DNA of 37,370 nt, taken from Bacteroidota bacterium (GTDB lineage: Bacteria; Bacteroidota; Bacteroidia; Bacteroidales; F082). Position 1 is the stretch's first letter, and each line of letters opens with the position of its first letter. The position numbers and the translations under genes were made by a program. The notes beneath the pieces are model-generated. The model worked only from the letters and a program-made list of their open reading frames with translations. It had not been told where the DNA came from and searched no databases. Location: the NCBI GenBank assembly GCA_018336075.1, contig JAGXRB010000044.1:1-37370 (forward strand), in the 5' to 3' direction. Positions 17,461 through 27,700 of this stretch are shown here, in pieces.

Positions 17461-17730
17461 ATGTATTTAACTGCAGAAAAGAAGACAGAAATTTTTAGTG
17501 AATTCGGGCAATCAGCTACTGATACTGGTTCTGCCGAAGGACAGATTGCGTTGTTTACTTTTAGAATCAAGCATCTTACAGAACACCTCAAGGAGAACAA
17601 AAAAGACATGTTCACCATGCGTTCACTGGTTAGACTGGTTGGTAAGAGAAGGAAATTACTTGATTATCTAAAATCAAAAGACATCGAAAGATACCGCGAA
17701 ATCATCAAGAAGTTAGGTATCCGTAAATAA
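17461..17730 (+). CDS. rpsO: 30S ribosomal protein S15
   Basis: An 89-residue S15 of standard length that binds 16S rRNA early in 30S platform assembly. The family signature is plain: FGQSATDTGSAEGQIALFT, then HLKENKKDMFTMRSLVRLVG and KRRKLLDYLK. It has its own promoter and terminator, and pnp follows, an order shared by many bacteria. In E. coli S15 represses its own translation through its leader; nothing here shows that directly. Confidence 0.98.
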   Translation: MYLTAEKKTEIFSEFGQSATDTGSAEGQIALFTFRIKHLTEHLKENKKDMFTMRSLVRLVGKRRKLLDYLKSKDIERYREIIKKLGIRK

Positions 17731-17754
17731 GACAGGACCCTCGAAAAGTCTCCT

Positions 17755-17783
17755 AAAGGCAATTTTAATGATTGCCTTTTTTT
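17755..17783 (+). terminator. Intrinsic terminator after rpsO
   Basis: AAAGGCAAT (17755-17763) and ATTGCCTTT (17771-17779) form a 9-bp stem with a 7-base loop, followed by T residues. Some read-through into pnp is possible, since I found no good promoter for pnp. Confidence 0.8.
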
Positions 17784-17825
17784 GCATTTTCAAAGGTTAC
17801 ATCATTACAATTTTAATTATTTTTT

Positions 17826-19973
17826 ATGAGTCCTCAAGGAATTAAACAATCGTTTGAACTGCCTGATGGTAGGTTGGTTACAATCGAAACAGGAAAGCTC
17901 GCAAAGCAAGCCGATGGTGCTGTAGTGGTCACAATTGGTAAAACAATGATTCTTGCCACTGTGGTCTCGGCAAAAGAAGCAAGAGAAGATGTGGATTTTA
18001 TGCCACTTTCAGTAGATTACAAAGAAAAATATGCTGCTACAGGAAAGTTTCCTGGAGGTTTCTTTAAAAGAGAAGGTCGCCCCTCAGATTATGAAATCTT
18101 AATTTCCCGATTGACTGACCGTGCTTTACGCCCACTTTTTCCGGACGATTATCATGCTGAAACAATGGTTACAATTAACCTCATTTCAGGTGAAGAGGAT
18201 GTTGCCCCGGATGCATACGTTGCTTTGGCAGCTTCTGCAGCAATAGCAGTATCCGACATTCCTTTTAACGGGCCCATATCTGAAATAAGAGTGGCACGTA
18301 TCAATGGTGAGTTTATATTGAATCCATCTTTTTCAGCTTTGAAGGAAGCAGACCTTGATTTAATGGTTGCCGCTACTATCGACAACATCATGATGGTTGA
18401 AGGTGAATCAAAAGAGGTTTCCGAAATCGTTTATTTAGAAGCACTTAAGATTGCTCACGAAGCAATAAAAGTGCAATGTCAGGCTCAGCTTGATCTGGCT
18501 GCTAAAATTGAAAAAGCCAATCCGAAAAGAACATATTGTCATGAAACCAATGACGAATCTCTGCGCGAATCTTTAGCTGCTTTTGCATACCAACCTTGTT
18601 ATGACATTGCTGTTAAAGGCAATCCAAATAAGCATGAGCGCTCAGATGCTTTTCAGGCTGTAAGGGATCAGTTCATTGAAAGTCTTCCTGAAGAAGAAAG
18701 AGATGCAAAAAAATCACTGGTAAAAAGATATTTCCACGATGTAGAGAAAAAGGCCGTCCGTGATGCAATCCTGAATGAGAAAATTCGTCTCGATGGTAGA
18801 AAACTTAATGAAATAAGGCCAATCTGGTGTGAAGTTGATTACTTGCCTTCTGCACACGGCTCAGCAATTTTTACACGTGGAGAAACACAGGCGCTCGTCA
18901 CAATTACGCTCGGCAATAAAATGGATGAGCAAACAATTGACGGAGCAGTTATTGAAGGAAAATCAAACTTCATGCTTCATTACAATTTCCCTCCTTTTTC
19001 TACAGGTGAGGCCAGACCTTATCGTGGTGTGAGCCGTCGTGAAGTTGGACACGGAAATCTAGCTGAACGCGCCCTCAAAATCATGGTTCCCGGCAGTGAC
19101 GAAAATCCTTATACGATCAGAGTCGTTTCTGATATTCTTGAGTCGAATGGATCGTCCTCAATGGCATCTGTTTGCGGCGGAACACTTGCCTTACTCGATG
19201 CAGGCGTGAAAATGAAGAAACCGGTTGCGGGTATCGCAATGGGACTTATCTCAGAAGGAAGAGACGGAAAATTTGCTGTTCTTTCTGATATTCTTGGTGA
19301 TGAAGATCACCTGGGTGACATGGACTTCAAGGTAACCGGAACGAAAGATGGTATCACAGCATGCCAGATGGATATTAAAGTAGATGGTCTCACTTACGAA
19401 GTTCTTCAGATTGCACTCGAACAGGCTAGAGAAGGCAGATTGCATATACTTGATGAAATGGCTAAAACCATTACAGAACCACGTGCAGACTATAAAGACC
19501 ATGTGCCAAGAATTGAAAAAATGGTTGTGGATAAGGAATTTATCGGCGCTATCATTGGACCTGGTGGAAAAATTATTCAGGAAATGCAACGTGAGACCAA
19601 CACCGTTATCGTTATTGAAGAACAAGGTAACTTTGGAATTATTGATATCGTTTCGGCCAATAAAGAATCAATCGAATTGGCAAAAGCTCGTATCCGTGCT
19701 ATAGTTTCTGTGCCCGAAGTTGGTGAAGTTTATCTTGGAACAGTGAAAAGCATTCTTCCTTTTGGAGCATTTGTTGAGGTTTTACCAGGAAAAGATGGAT
19801 TGCTTCATATTTCTGAAATAGAGTGGAAGCGACTGGAAACAGTAGAGAGTGTGCTGAAGGTTGGCGACAAAATTAAGGTGAAACTCATTGGCGTGGATCA
19901 AAAGACCAATAAAATGAAGTTATCGAGAAAAGCCTTATTGCCAAAACCTGAAGGTTTCCAAGAGCGTAACTAA
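17826..19973 (+). CDS. pnp: Polynucleotide phosphorylase
   Basis: A 715-residue trimeric 3'-5' exoribonuclease that uses phosphate to release nucleoside diphosphates and takes part in mRNA decay. Domains in order are: RNase PH 1 (about 10-140), an alpha-helical linker, RNase PH 2 (about 325-545), KH (about 560-615, [20 protein letters not shown]) and S1 (about 630-700, [20 protein letters not shown]). The active-site aspartates in [13 protein letters not shown] fall at residues 492 and 498, matching E. coli Asp486 and Asp492. The length is normal. It lies downstream of rpsO and 52 bases before rpoD. Confidence 0.98.
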   Translation: MSPQGIKQSFELPDGRLVTIETGKLAKQADGAVVVTIGKTMILATVVSAKEAREDVDFMPLSVDYKEKYAATGKFPGGFFKREGRPSDYEILISRLTDRALRPLFPDDYHAETMVTINLISGEEDVAPDAYVALAASAAIAVSDIPFNGPISEIRVARINGEFILNPSFSALKEADLDLMVAATIDNIMMVEGESKEVSEIVYLEALKIAHEAIKVQCQAQLDLAAKIEKANPKRTYCHETNDESLRESLAAFAYQPCYDIAVKGNPNKHERSDAFQAVRDQFIESLPEEERDAKKSLVKRYFHDVEKKAVRDAILNEKIRLDGRKLNEIRPIWCEVDYLPSAHGSAIFTRGETQALVTITLGNKMDEQTIDGAVIEGKSNFMLHYNFPPFSTGEARPYRGVSRREVGHGNLAERALKIMVPGSDENPYTIRVVSDILESNGSSSMASVCGGTLALLDAGVKMKKPVAGIAMGLISEGRDGKFAVLSDILGDEDHLGDMDFKVTGTKDGITACQMDIKVDGLTYEVLQIALEQAREGRLHILDEMAKTITEPRADYKDHVPRIEKMVVDKEFIGAIIGPGGKIIQEMQRETNTVIVIEEQGNFGIIDIVSANKESIELAKARIRAIVSVPEVGEVYLGTVKSILPFGAFVEVLPGKDGLLHISEIEWKRLETVESVLKVGDKIKVKLIGVDQKTNKMKLSRKALLPKPEGFQERN

Positions 19974-20025
19974 ATCAACTTCTTTTCGTAAAACTAGCCA
20001 AAAATTAAGCAATTTTTAAGTATTC

Positions 20026-20889
20026 ATGAGGCAGCTAAAAATTACTAAACAGGTTACCAACAGGGAAACCGCTTCGCTCGACAAGTATTTGCAAGAGATC
20101 GGAAAAGTTGAACTGATTACTGCTGAAGAAGAAGTCGAACTTGCACAGCGAATTAAACAAGGTGACAGGGCTGCTTTGGAGAAGCTTACAAAAGCCAATC
20201 TCAGGTTTGTCGTTTCTGTATCAAAACAGTATCAGAATCAGGGATTAAGTCTTCCCGATTTAATCAATGAAGGAAACCTTGGTTTGATAAAAGCCGCCCA
20301 GAGATTTGATGAAACACGCGGATTTAAGTTTATTTCCTATGCAGTTTGGTGGATTCGACAGTCTATTCTTCAAGCGCTGGCCGAGCAGTCACGTATTGTA
20401 AGACTTCCCCTTAATAAGATTGGTTCAATAAATAAGATCAACAAAGCTTACGCAAAACTTGAGCAACAGTTTGAACGTGAACCCAATGCTGAAGAAATAG
20501 CCGATATTCTTGAGGTTACTGAAAACGAAGTGAAGGAATCACTCAAGAATGCCGGAAGGCATATCTCGATGGATGCTCCGCTTATTCAGGATGAAGACAA
20601 CACAATGTATGATGTATTGCGCAGTGAAGAAGCAATTACACCTGAAACAGAATTGTTGTATGAGTCTCTCAGAAAAGAAATTGACCGTGCAATTTCTACA
20701 CTTACACCGCGTGAAGCTGATGTTATTAGATTGTATTTCGGTTTAAACGGAAGTTATCCAATGACCCTCGAGGAAATTGGTGAGAAGTTTGACCTTACAC
20801 GCGAAAGGGTTCGGCAAATAAAAGAAAAGGCAATCCGAAGATTAAAGCATACCAGTAGAAGTAAAATACTGAAAAGTTATCTTGGATAA
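20026..20889 (+). CDS. rpoD: Primary sigma factor RpoD/SigA (short Bacteroidota form)
   Basis: A 287-residue sigma-70 that lacks region 1.1 and the non-conserved insert, as is usual for the housekeeping sigma of Bacteroidota. Region 1.2 is near 17-50 ([20 protein letters not shown]), region 2 near 55-125 ([33 protein letters not shown]), region 3 near 135-210, and region 4 near 225-287 ([35 protein letters not shown]). It is the factor expected to read the TAnnTTTG promoters in this window. It is followed by a strong terminator. Confidence 0.96.
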   Translation: MRQLKITKQVTNRETASLDKYLQEIGKVELITAEEEVELAQRIKQGDRAALEKLTKANLRFVVSVSKQYQNQGLSLPDLINEGNLGLIKAAQRFDETRGFKFISYAVWWIRQSILQALAEQSRIVRLPLNKIGSINKINKAYAKLEQQFEREPNAEEIADILEVTENEVKESLKNAGRHISMDAPLIQDEDNTMYDVLRSEEAITPETELLYESLRKEIDRAISTLTPREADVIRLYFGLNGSYPMTLEEIGEKFDLTRERVRQIKEKAIRRLKHTSRSKILKSYLG

Positions 20890-20896
20890 TACAAAC

Positions 20897-20926
20897 AGCC
20901 TCTTTTTCGAAAGGGGCTTTTTTTTT
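20897..20926 (+). terminator. Intrinsic terminator after rpoD
   Basis: AGCCTCTTT and AAAGGGGCT form a 9-bp stem (one G-T pair) closed by a TTCG tetraloop, followed by a run of eight or more T. Confidence 0.88.
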
Positions 20927-20988
20927 ATCCTGATTGAATCTCATTTTTGTATTAGCATTTTCCGTTGTCTTATTAGAACCAAACCGAC

Positions 20989-21017
20989 TTGAAAAGCATT
21001 TAATATTATTACCTTTG
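20989..21017 (+). promoter_or_regulatory. Promoter for rpe
   Basis: TTG at 20989-20991, an 18-base spacer and TACCTTTG at 21010-21017, 40 bases before the rpe start. Confidence 0.55.
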
Positions 21018-21056
21018 CCGAAGTACAATTGTTCTTAAACAATATAAAGGCTTTAT

Positions 21057-21713
21057 ATGAAACCACTTATAGCACCATCACTTTTATCAGCAGATTTTTT
21101 GAATCTTGCAGATGATATAGAAATGGTTAACCTCAGTGAGGCCGACTGGTTTCATTGCGATGTGATGGATGGGATTTTTGTTCCGAATATATCATTCGGT
21201 TTACCAGTAATTAGTGCAATAAAAAGAAAGGCTGAAAAGCCATTGGATGTGCATTTGATGATTCAGCATCCCGAACGTTTTATTAAAGATTTTAAAAATG
21301 CCGGCGCTGACCTGCTTTCAGTTCATTATGAAGTTTGTACTCATTTGCACAGGACTTTGCAGGAAATTAGAAACCTCGACATGAAAGCAGGGATAGTGCT
21401 GAATCCACACACCCCTGTTTCTGTGCTTGATAATATCCTTCCAGAAGCAGATTTTGTGCTTCTTATGTCGGTAAATCCTGGTTTTGGCGGACAGTCTTTT
21501 ATCCCTGAAACCTTGAATAAAATCAAAAGGTTAAAAGAAATGATTCTGAAGAGGAATCTTCAAACACTCATTGAAGTTGACGGTGGGATAGGCATTGACA
21601 ATGCGAAACTTTTAATTGAAGCAGGTGCTGATATTTTGGTAGCCGGGAATGCGATTTTTAAAAGTCCTGATCCCTTAATGACAATTAAAATGTTAAAAAA
21701 TTCTGTGAATTGA
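21057..21713 (+). CDS. rpe: Ribulose-phosphate 3-epimerase
   Basis: A 218-residue TIM-barrel metal enzyme that interconverts ribulose 5-phosphate and xylulose 5-phosphate in the pentose phosphate pathway. The signature elements are APSLLSADFLNL at the N-terminus, FHCDVMDGIFVPNISFG (metal His and catalytic Asp), DVHLMIQHPERFI, LLMSVNPGFGGQSFIPETL and EVDGGIGIDNA (second catalytic Asp). The length is typical. The response regulator follows after 42 bases with no terminator between, so they may share a transcript. Confidence 0.97.
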   Translation: MKPLIAPSLLSADFLNLADDIEMVNLSEADWFHCDVMDGIFVPNISFGLPVISAIKRKAEKPLDVHLMIQHPERFIKDFKNAGADLLSVHYEVCTHLHRTLQEIRNLDMKAGIVLNPHTPVSVLDNILPEADFVLLMSVNPGFGGQSFIPETLNKIKRLKEMILKRNLQTLIEVDGGIGIDNAKLLIEAGADILVAGNAIFKSPDPLMTIKMLKNSVN

Positions 21714-21755
21714 TAAAAATTCCTATTTTTACAAGCCTAAAACTTCAACATTTTT

Positions 21756-22196
21756 ATGAGTGCCTTCCAAGATAATATCATTGTTGCTGAGCCTGGCAGT
21801 GACAGGTATGCAATTAGAAATAAGCATGTTAACTGGTTGGGAAAAACAATTCTTATTGTTGAAGATACCACATCAAACTTTCAGCTTCTGGAAACATATC
21901 TCTCTCGCACAGGTGTAAATATTATTCATGTTGATAATGGCTACAAAGCTTTAGAGATTTTAGAAAATAAGGAAACAATTGACTTAATTGTTATGGATAT
22001 TCGTTTGCCCGAAATGAACGGATTAATTGCAACAAGAAAAATAAGAGAAAAGAATTCCAGTATCCCTATAATTGCTCAAACGGCTTATGCAATGGATACT
22101 GACAGAGAACTTTGCCTTAATGCTGGTTGCAATGAGTTTATTCCTAAACCCTTCCGTAAGCACGAATTAATTGATGTCATGGCAAACTATTTGTAA
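21756..22196 (+). CDS. Orphan single-domain response regulator
   Basis: A 146-residue protein made of one receiver domain (about 30-146) behind a 28-residue N-terminal stretch (DNIIVAEPGSDRYAIRNKHV). The phosphorylation site is complete: E36 and D37, acceptor D81 (LIVMDIRLPEMNG), T109 (AQTAYAM) and K131 (PKPF). There is no output domain and no kinase gene nearby. The receiver type resembles those attached to hybrid histidine kinases, so it may act as a phosphotransfer shuttle or partner-binding switch. A weak TATTTTTA box lies at 21724-21731, but transcription from the rpe promoter is as likely. Confidence 0.88.
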   Translation: MSAFQDNIIVAEPGSDRYAIRNKHVNWLGKTILIVEDTTSNFQLLETYLSRTGVNIIHVDNGYKALEILENKETIDLIVMDIRLPEMNGLIATRKIREKNSSIPIIAQTAYAMDTDRELCLNAGCNEFIPKPFRKHELIDVMANYL

Positions 22197-22308
22197 GTTT
22201 ATCTATTTCCGCTTTTTCCTTTTATCCTTCCTTTGTTTGAAGTAAGAAAATCCTTCACATACGGCTCTTATTTGTTTAATTGGAGATGTCATATTGACTA
22301 TGAATTAG

Positions 22309-22316
22309 TAACTTTG
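22309..22316 (+). promoter_or_regulatory. -7 box for pepD
   Basis: TAACTTTG matches TAnnTTTG and lies 23 bases before the pepD start codon. A -33 element at proper spacing is not evident. Confidence 0.45.
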
Positions 22317-22339
22317 TACAAATTAAAAAAAGTTTAATT

Positions 22340-23803
22340 ATGAATGAAGTATTATTAGATCTTCAACCAAAAACAGTTTGGAAATATTTTCAAGAAATTA
22401 CAATGATACCACGCCCTTCAAAAAAAGAAGAGCGTATAGTTCATTATCTGATTGAATTTGCAAAAAGTTTTAATTTGAGGTTTGAACAGGATGAAGTTGG
22501 AAATGTACTTATCTGCAAAAGCGCTACACCCGGTTACGAAAACAAAAAAACAGTCGTCCTTCAAAGCCATGTTGATATGGTTTGTGAAAAAAATAGTGAT
22601 AAAATCCATGATTTTGATAATGATCCGATCGAAGTACAGATTGTTGATGGCTGGGTAAAGGCAAAAGGAACCACATTAGGTGCTGATGATGGAATAGGTG
22701 TAGCGGCTCAATTGGCCATTCTGGCTGCAGTCAACATTGAGCATGGCCCAATAGAATGCCTTTTTACAATCGATGAAGAAACAGGCCTTACAGGTGCATT
22801 CGGACTTGATTCAAATTTTATGAAAGGTAGGATATTGCTCAATCTTGATTCAGAAGATGAAGGTGAACTCTTTATTGGTTGCGCCGGAGGCAAGGACACA
22901 GTGATTAAAATACCCTACAAATTTGAGCCAGCACCTTTAGATCATTCAGCATTTACTGTTCGTATCAGTGGGCTGAAAGGAGGTCATTCCGGTGATGATA
23001 TCCATAAAGGTCTTGGGAATGCCAATAAAATTATTAACCGCATTCTTTGGAAAGCTTCAAAACTATTCAATTTGCGGCTTTTTGCGATTGAGGGTGGTAA
23101 TCTTAGAAATGCAATTGCAAGGGAAGCCTTTTCAAAGGTTTTAGTACCTTCTGATAAAATAGCTGGTTTTGAATCTTTTATTTTTAGAAGTGCAGAAGCC
23201 ATCAAGATTGAATACAGCATAACAGAGCCATTGTTACAAATCAATCTTGAAAAATCTGATGAAGAGGTTAAACAGGTAGTTGTAAAAGAAGATCAGCAAA
23301 AACTATTCAATAGCCTTTATGCTTGTCCGCATGGTGTGATCTCCTGGTCGCAAAGCATTCCGGGCTTTGTTGAGACTTCTACAAATCTTGCTTCTGTAAG
23401 GATGGAAAGTGATCACTTCCTGATTACAACAAGTCAAAGAAGTTCTGTGGAATCGGCCAAAGAGGATGTAGCCAATATGGTGATGGCCTGCTTTGACTTA
23501 ACCGGTGCTGAAATAAAACAAAGTAATGGCTACCCTGGATGGGCTCCAAATCCTGAATCTGCAATACGCGAGATCACTGTGAACTCATATAACAGACTGT
23601 TTAATCAGGAACCATTGGTGAAGGCTATTCATGCCGGACTGGAATGTGGCTTGATTGGGGATAAATATCCGGGTATGGATATGATTTCTTATGGACCAAC
23701 AATAAAAGGTGCGCACTCACCCGACGAAAGAATTCAGATCGAAACCGTACAGAAGTTTTGGGATCTTACATTAGATATTCTAAAGAATATACCTGAAAAC
23801 TAA
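22340..23803 (+). CDS. pepD: Aminoacyl-histidine dipeptidase (M20C)
   Basis: A 487-residue di-zinc peptidase of the M20C family that cleaves Xaa-His and other dipeptides in the cytoplasm. Zinc-site residues are visible in VVLQSHVDMVCEKN (His77, Asp79), TLGADDGIGVAAQLA (bridging Asp) and TIDEETGLTGAFGLD (the catalytic Glu pair). The dimerisation domain follows from about 205 (ISGLKGGHSGDDIHKG), and the C-terminal SYGPTIKGAHSPDERI supplies the last His ligand. The length matches the family. It has its own -7 box and a strong terminator, so it is probably monocistronic. Confidence 0.96.
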   Translation: MNEVLLDLQPKTVWKYFQEITMIPRPSKKEERIVHYLIEFAKSFNLRFEQDEVGNVLICKSATPGYENKKTVVLQSHVDMVCEKNSDKIHDFDNDPIEVQIVDGWVKAKGTTLGADDGIGVAAQLAILAAVNIEHGPIECLFTIDEETGLTGAFGLDSNFMKGRILLNLDSEDEGELFIGCAGGKDTVIKIPYKFEPAPLDHSAFTVRISGLKGGHSGDDIHKGLGNANKIINRILWKASKLFNLRLFAIEGGNLRNAIAREAFSKVLVPSDKIAGFESFIFRSAEAIKIEYSITEPLLQINLEKSDEEVKQVVVKEDQQKLFNSLYACPHGVISWSQSIPGFVETSTNLASVRMESDHFLITTSQRSSVESAKEDVANMVMACFDLTGAEIKQSNGYPGWAPNPESAIREITVNSYNRLFNQEPLVKAIHAGLECGLIGDKYPGMDMISYGPTIKGAHSPDERIQIETVQKFWDLTLDILKNIPEN

Positions 23804-23810
23804 AAATCAT

Positions 23811-23840
23811 AAGGACGCCGTATCAGGCGTCTTTTTTTTT
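23811..23840 (+). terminator. Intrinsic terminator after pepD
   Basis: GACGCC (23814-23819) and GGCGTC (23826-23831) form a stem around GTATCA, extended by A-T pairs and followed by about nine T. Confidence 0.88.
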
Positions 23841-23847
23841 GAAACGC

Positions 23848-23934
23848 ATGAAAAATATCTTCACTTTCTTGTTAGTTTTATTTGCCATGAATCTATACGC
23901 ACAGAAATCAGACCTGATTCTACCCGTTAAATGA
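23848..23934 (+). pseudogene. 5' remnant of a secreted-protein gene (28 codons)
   Basis: An ATG right after the pepD terminator opens 28 codons ending in TGA. The product starts with a good signal peptide (MKNIFTFLLVLFAMNLYAQ) followed by only KSDLILPVK. The gene on the opposite strand, starting at 24689, begins with the like-looking MKN-IF...MN..AQK-DLI pattern, so this may be the leftover 5' end of an inverted duplicate of that metallo-beta-lactamase-fold gene. No continuation is visible in other frames before the neighbour's end at 23958. A real tiny exported peptide is the alternative. I found no promoter or ribosome binding site to decide. Confidence 0.4.
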
Positions 23935-23957
23935 TTTGATTGAAAATTCAACTATTC

Positions 23958-24689
23958 TTAGCGGATTCTTATTTCAATTTCAGGACTGCTGTTTAATAGT
24001 TGAACAAGTTCATTTGTATCCGTTTTTCCATAATGGTAAGGAAATAAGATTGCAGGCTGAAGGGCTTTGGCAGCTTTTGCTGTCATTTCGGGCGACATGG
24101 TAAATGGGAGATTCATAGGCAGAAATGCTATATCAATTTTTCCAAAATCAGCCATCTCAGGGATGTTTTCTGTGTCTCCGGCAACATAAATTCTTTTATC
24201 ACCTATATTTAGAATATAGCCGTTTCCTTCGCCTTTTGGGTGGTAGGGTATTCCGTTATCTCTCTTGTTCACAATGTTATACGCTGGAACTGCTTCAATT
24301 TTTATACTGCCAAAATCTGTTGACTCTCCGTTTGCAATAACCGTAACCTGACCATCAAAACTGGCCATATCAAGGCAAACAGGCGCTACGATGTATTGGG
24401 TATTTTTCTGATGAATTTTGTTAATTGCTGCTGTATCCAGGTGGTCTCTGTGCTGATGTGTAATTAATATCAGGTCAGCTTTGGGAAGTTGATTGTAATC
24501 ACTAACCCTGCTGTATGGATCGATGTGAATAATTTTTTCGTCAAAACTGAACATCAGTGAGGAGTGACCTATATGATGAATTTCCAGTTTCCCTGCAGAT
24601 GTTTCAATGAGATCAGTCTTTTGAGCTTTTGAATTCATCTGAGATAGACTGAATATTATAAAACTGATCGCGAAGATTGTATTTTTCAT
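23958..24689 (-). CDS. Exported metallo-beta-lactamase-fold hydrolase
   Basis: A 243-residue protein with a signal peptide (MKNTIFAISFIIFSLSQ, cleavage near NSKAQ) and a compact metallo-beta-lactamase fold. The metal motif THQHRDH gives H78, H80, D82 and H83. Later ligands fit the Asp of IYVAGDTENIPE and the His of LFPYHYGKTD. The layout is that of the UlaG-like / small beta-lactamase-superfamily II group (IHIDPYS early, AGDTE, YHYG late). The substrate is unknown. Export to the periplasm is a notable difference from cytoplasmic UlaG. A TACTTTTG box at 24718-24711 is the likely promoter. Confidence 0.87.
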   Translation of the reverse strand: MKNTIFAISFIIFSLSQMNSKAQKTDLIETSAGKLEIHHIGHSSLMFSFDEKIIHIDPYSRVSDYNQLPKADLILITHQHRDHLDTAAINKIHQKNTQYIVAPVCLDMASFDGQVTVIANGESTDFGSIKIEAVPAYNIVNKRDNGIPYHPKGEGNGYILNIGDKRIYVAGDTENIPEMADFGKIDIAFLPMNLPFTMSPEMTAKAAKALQPAILFPYHYGKTDTNELVQLLNSSPEIEIRIR

Positions 24690-24710
24690 TGCATGATTTT
24701 TTTTGAATTA

Positions 24711-24718
24711 CAAAAGTA
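24711..24718 (-). promoter_or_regulatory. -7 box for the exported hydrolase gene
   Basis: TACTTTTG on the minus strand fits TAnnTTTG. It lies 22 bases before the start codon and just past the glucan operon terminator. Confidence 0.45.
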
Positions 24719-24725
24719 AACAAAT

Positions 24726-24769
24726 AAAAATACCACACTGTTCGCATTAAAAGACCGAACAATGTGGTA
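24726..24769 (-). terminator. Terminator of the alpha-glucan operon
   Basis: TACCACA and TGTGGTA (7 bp), one mismatch, then TGTTCG and CGAACA (6 bp) make a long stem spanning 24731-24769. On the minus strand it is followed by TTTTTATTTG, as expected at the end of the 1408-residue gene. Confidence 0.85.
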
Positions 24770-24790
24770 AATAATTTTAAAATTTGAATC

Positions 24791-27700
24791 CTAGATCCAC
24801 TTTACAAGCGGAAAATCTTGCCTGTGCGGAAGGTCAGGATGGTTAGGGAAAATACGGAAAGTGTAATCATAAACACCCGCCCTGTAAACAGGTACGTTGA
24901 TGTGATATTGCACCCATCCATCGCCTGAACCGACGATATTCATTTTTTCAATAAATACAATTTCATCAATTTTGTCATGCAGTTTTCGACCAAAAAGTAA
25001 TTCAATACCAATTTCACCTGGTTCAAGTCCTACAGTGTTCAGAGTAATTTCTGCAACAAAGTTTTCACCAAAATTGAGTGGTCTGACTGTTGGATCAGGA
25101 ACTTTCATAAATTTCACATCAATGGCTTCCCATGCGGCTTTTACCTTTTGTTTCCAGACAGCCATTTGTGCAGCTTTTTCAAAATTGCTTTCTTTGATGA
25201 TATTGGTACGTACAATCAGTTTGTTGTAATATCGTTCAAAATAATCATCGAGCATTCGCTTCATTGTGAAGTGAGGCGCAATTTCGGCAATATTATTCTT
25301 GATGAATTTGATCCATTTTTCTGGTACATTCCTTTCATTTCGATCATAGAATGAAGGAACAATTTCTGTTTCCAGCAAACTGTAGATCGTTTCTGCATCC
25401 AGCTCATCCTGAAACTGTTGGTTGGCATAAGTGCGTTGTTCCTGAATAGCCCAACCTGCATTGGGTTTGTAGCCTTCGGCCCACCATCCATCAAGAACAG
25501 AGAAGTTAAGAACACCGTTCATCACTGCTTTTTCACCGCTTGTACCCGAGGCCTCCAACGGTCGTGTAGGTGTGTTTAGCCAGATATCGCAACTGCTGGT
25601 GAGTTTTTTGCCCAGTTCCATGTCGTAGTTTTCAATAAAAACAACTTTGCCAATGAAATCAGGCATCTTAGAGATGTCAATGATTCTTTTTATAAGATCC
25701 TGACCAGCTTTATCCTTTGGATGAGCTTTTCCGGCAAACACAAACAGAACTTGTTTTCCATCCTTATTGACAATTTTATTAAGACGATCAAGATTAGCGA
25801 AAAGAAGATGCGCGCGTTTGTAAGTTGCAAACCTCCTTGCAAAACCGATAATAAGCACTTTATCATTAAGTGCATCCATCGTTTTGCGAATAAGTATAGG
25901 ACTTTCCTGGCGTTTGGTAAGATCGTTCTTTATTCTGTATTTTAAATATGCAATAAGCTCACCCTTAAGCTGTTGGCGAATATCCCATATTTCTTCGTTA
26001 TCGACTTGCTGAATTCCACTCCATAAACTTGCATTCGATTGATCGAGTTCAAAACCTTTCGGGAAATGTTTTGAATATAATTCCTGAAATGCTGCGTCAG
26101 TCCAGGTAGGAAAATGCACCCCGTTTGTTACATAACCAATATGAAGTTCATTGGCAAAATATCCGGGATAGAGCGGTTGAAACATTTCGCGTGAAACTCT
26201 TCCGTGTATCCTGGAAACACCGTTTACTTCCTGACTTAAATTTGTAGCCAACACACTCATCGAGAATTTTTCTTCACCGTTGTTCGGTTTAAACTTTCCA
26301 AGATTAATGAAATCTTCCCAGCTAATGTTTAATCTGTCGGCGTAATGCGGCATATAGGTTCTAAGCAGATGTTCTTCAAAAGAATCATGTCCTGCAGGAA
26401 CAGGGGTATGCGTTGTAAAAAGATTTGAAGCTCTGATAATTTCTTTCGCAACTTCAAAACTGAATTGTTTTTTTTCCATTAAAACGCGTAGTCTTTCAAG
26501 TCCGATGAAAGCTGAATGACCTTCGTTGCTATGGTATATCGTAGGATCTATACCTAGCTTATTTAAAAGTCTGATTCCTCCGATACCTAAAATCATTTCC
26601 TGTTTAAAACGCATTTCATTGTCGCCGCCATATAGTTGATGTGTTAATGTGCGATCTTCAGCAGTATTTTCCTCAATGTCGGTATCAAGCAGATAAAGTG
26701 GTATTCTTCCAATTGGCACTTTCCAGGCTTTGGCAATAACAACGCGTCCGGGAAATGCAATTTTTACAGTTACCCAATCTCCATTTTCTTCTCTTACAGG
26801 CTCAAGCGGAAGGTGAGTGAATTTTTGAGGAATATACTGTGCAACCTGATCGCCAAAAAGCGATATGTCTTGCTGAAAATACCCATATCGATAAAGAAGA
26901 CCCATTCCGACCAGATTTGCAGCTGAATCACTGGCTTCTTTCAGGTAGTCACCTGCAAGTATCCCAAGTCCACCAGAATATATTTTTAAACTTTTGTGCA
27001 GGCCATATTCCATGCTGAAATATGCAATTGTATCTGAACTTTCTGATGCACCTTTCAGATAATTCTTAAATTTAGCATAAACGATTGTTAGTCTTTCTAT
27101 GAATTTGCTGTCATTTTCCAAAGCTTCCATTTGCTTTACTGACAAGTCTTCAAGAAAAGAAATTGGATTTTGTTCATGGTCGTTCCAGGCCTTTAAATCT
27201 ATCGATTCAAATAAGGAAATTGCGTCATGATTCCATGACCACCATAGATTTTGGGAGAGTTCATTAAGTTTTTGAAGTTCGCCGCTATATACGGGCTGGA
27301 AAAGCACTTTTTTCCAGGTTGGCTGATCTTGTTTATTCAATGTAATAGGTCTAAGGGTTTCAGTATGTTTTTTAGCTATAAATACCAGCGCTCTGCTACT
27401 TAGTTTTTGAAGTGCGATATCCCAGGCTGATTTATAATTATTTATAAGATCTTTCCACAAAGCTTTTGAAGCAATTTCGAATGCCTGATTTCGGTACATT
27501 TCAATCGTTTCGAGGTCATATGTGCTGAATTTAAAAATATTGTCCTCTATGCTCTGAACAACTTCACTATTGTTATCCTCGGTTCTTTCAATGACAACAA
27601 CAGCCTTTCCTTCCAAATCAATGCTTCTGACCCAGATACCAAAGCCGGCCAGACTGGTAGTAATAGTTGGGATTCCAAATGCAATACTTTCAAGTGGTGT

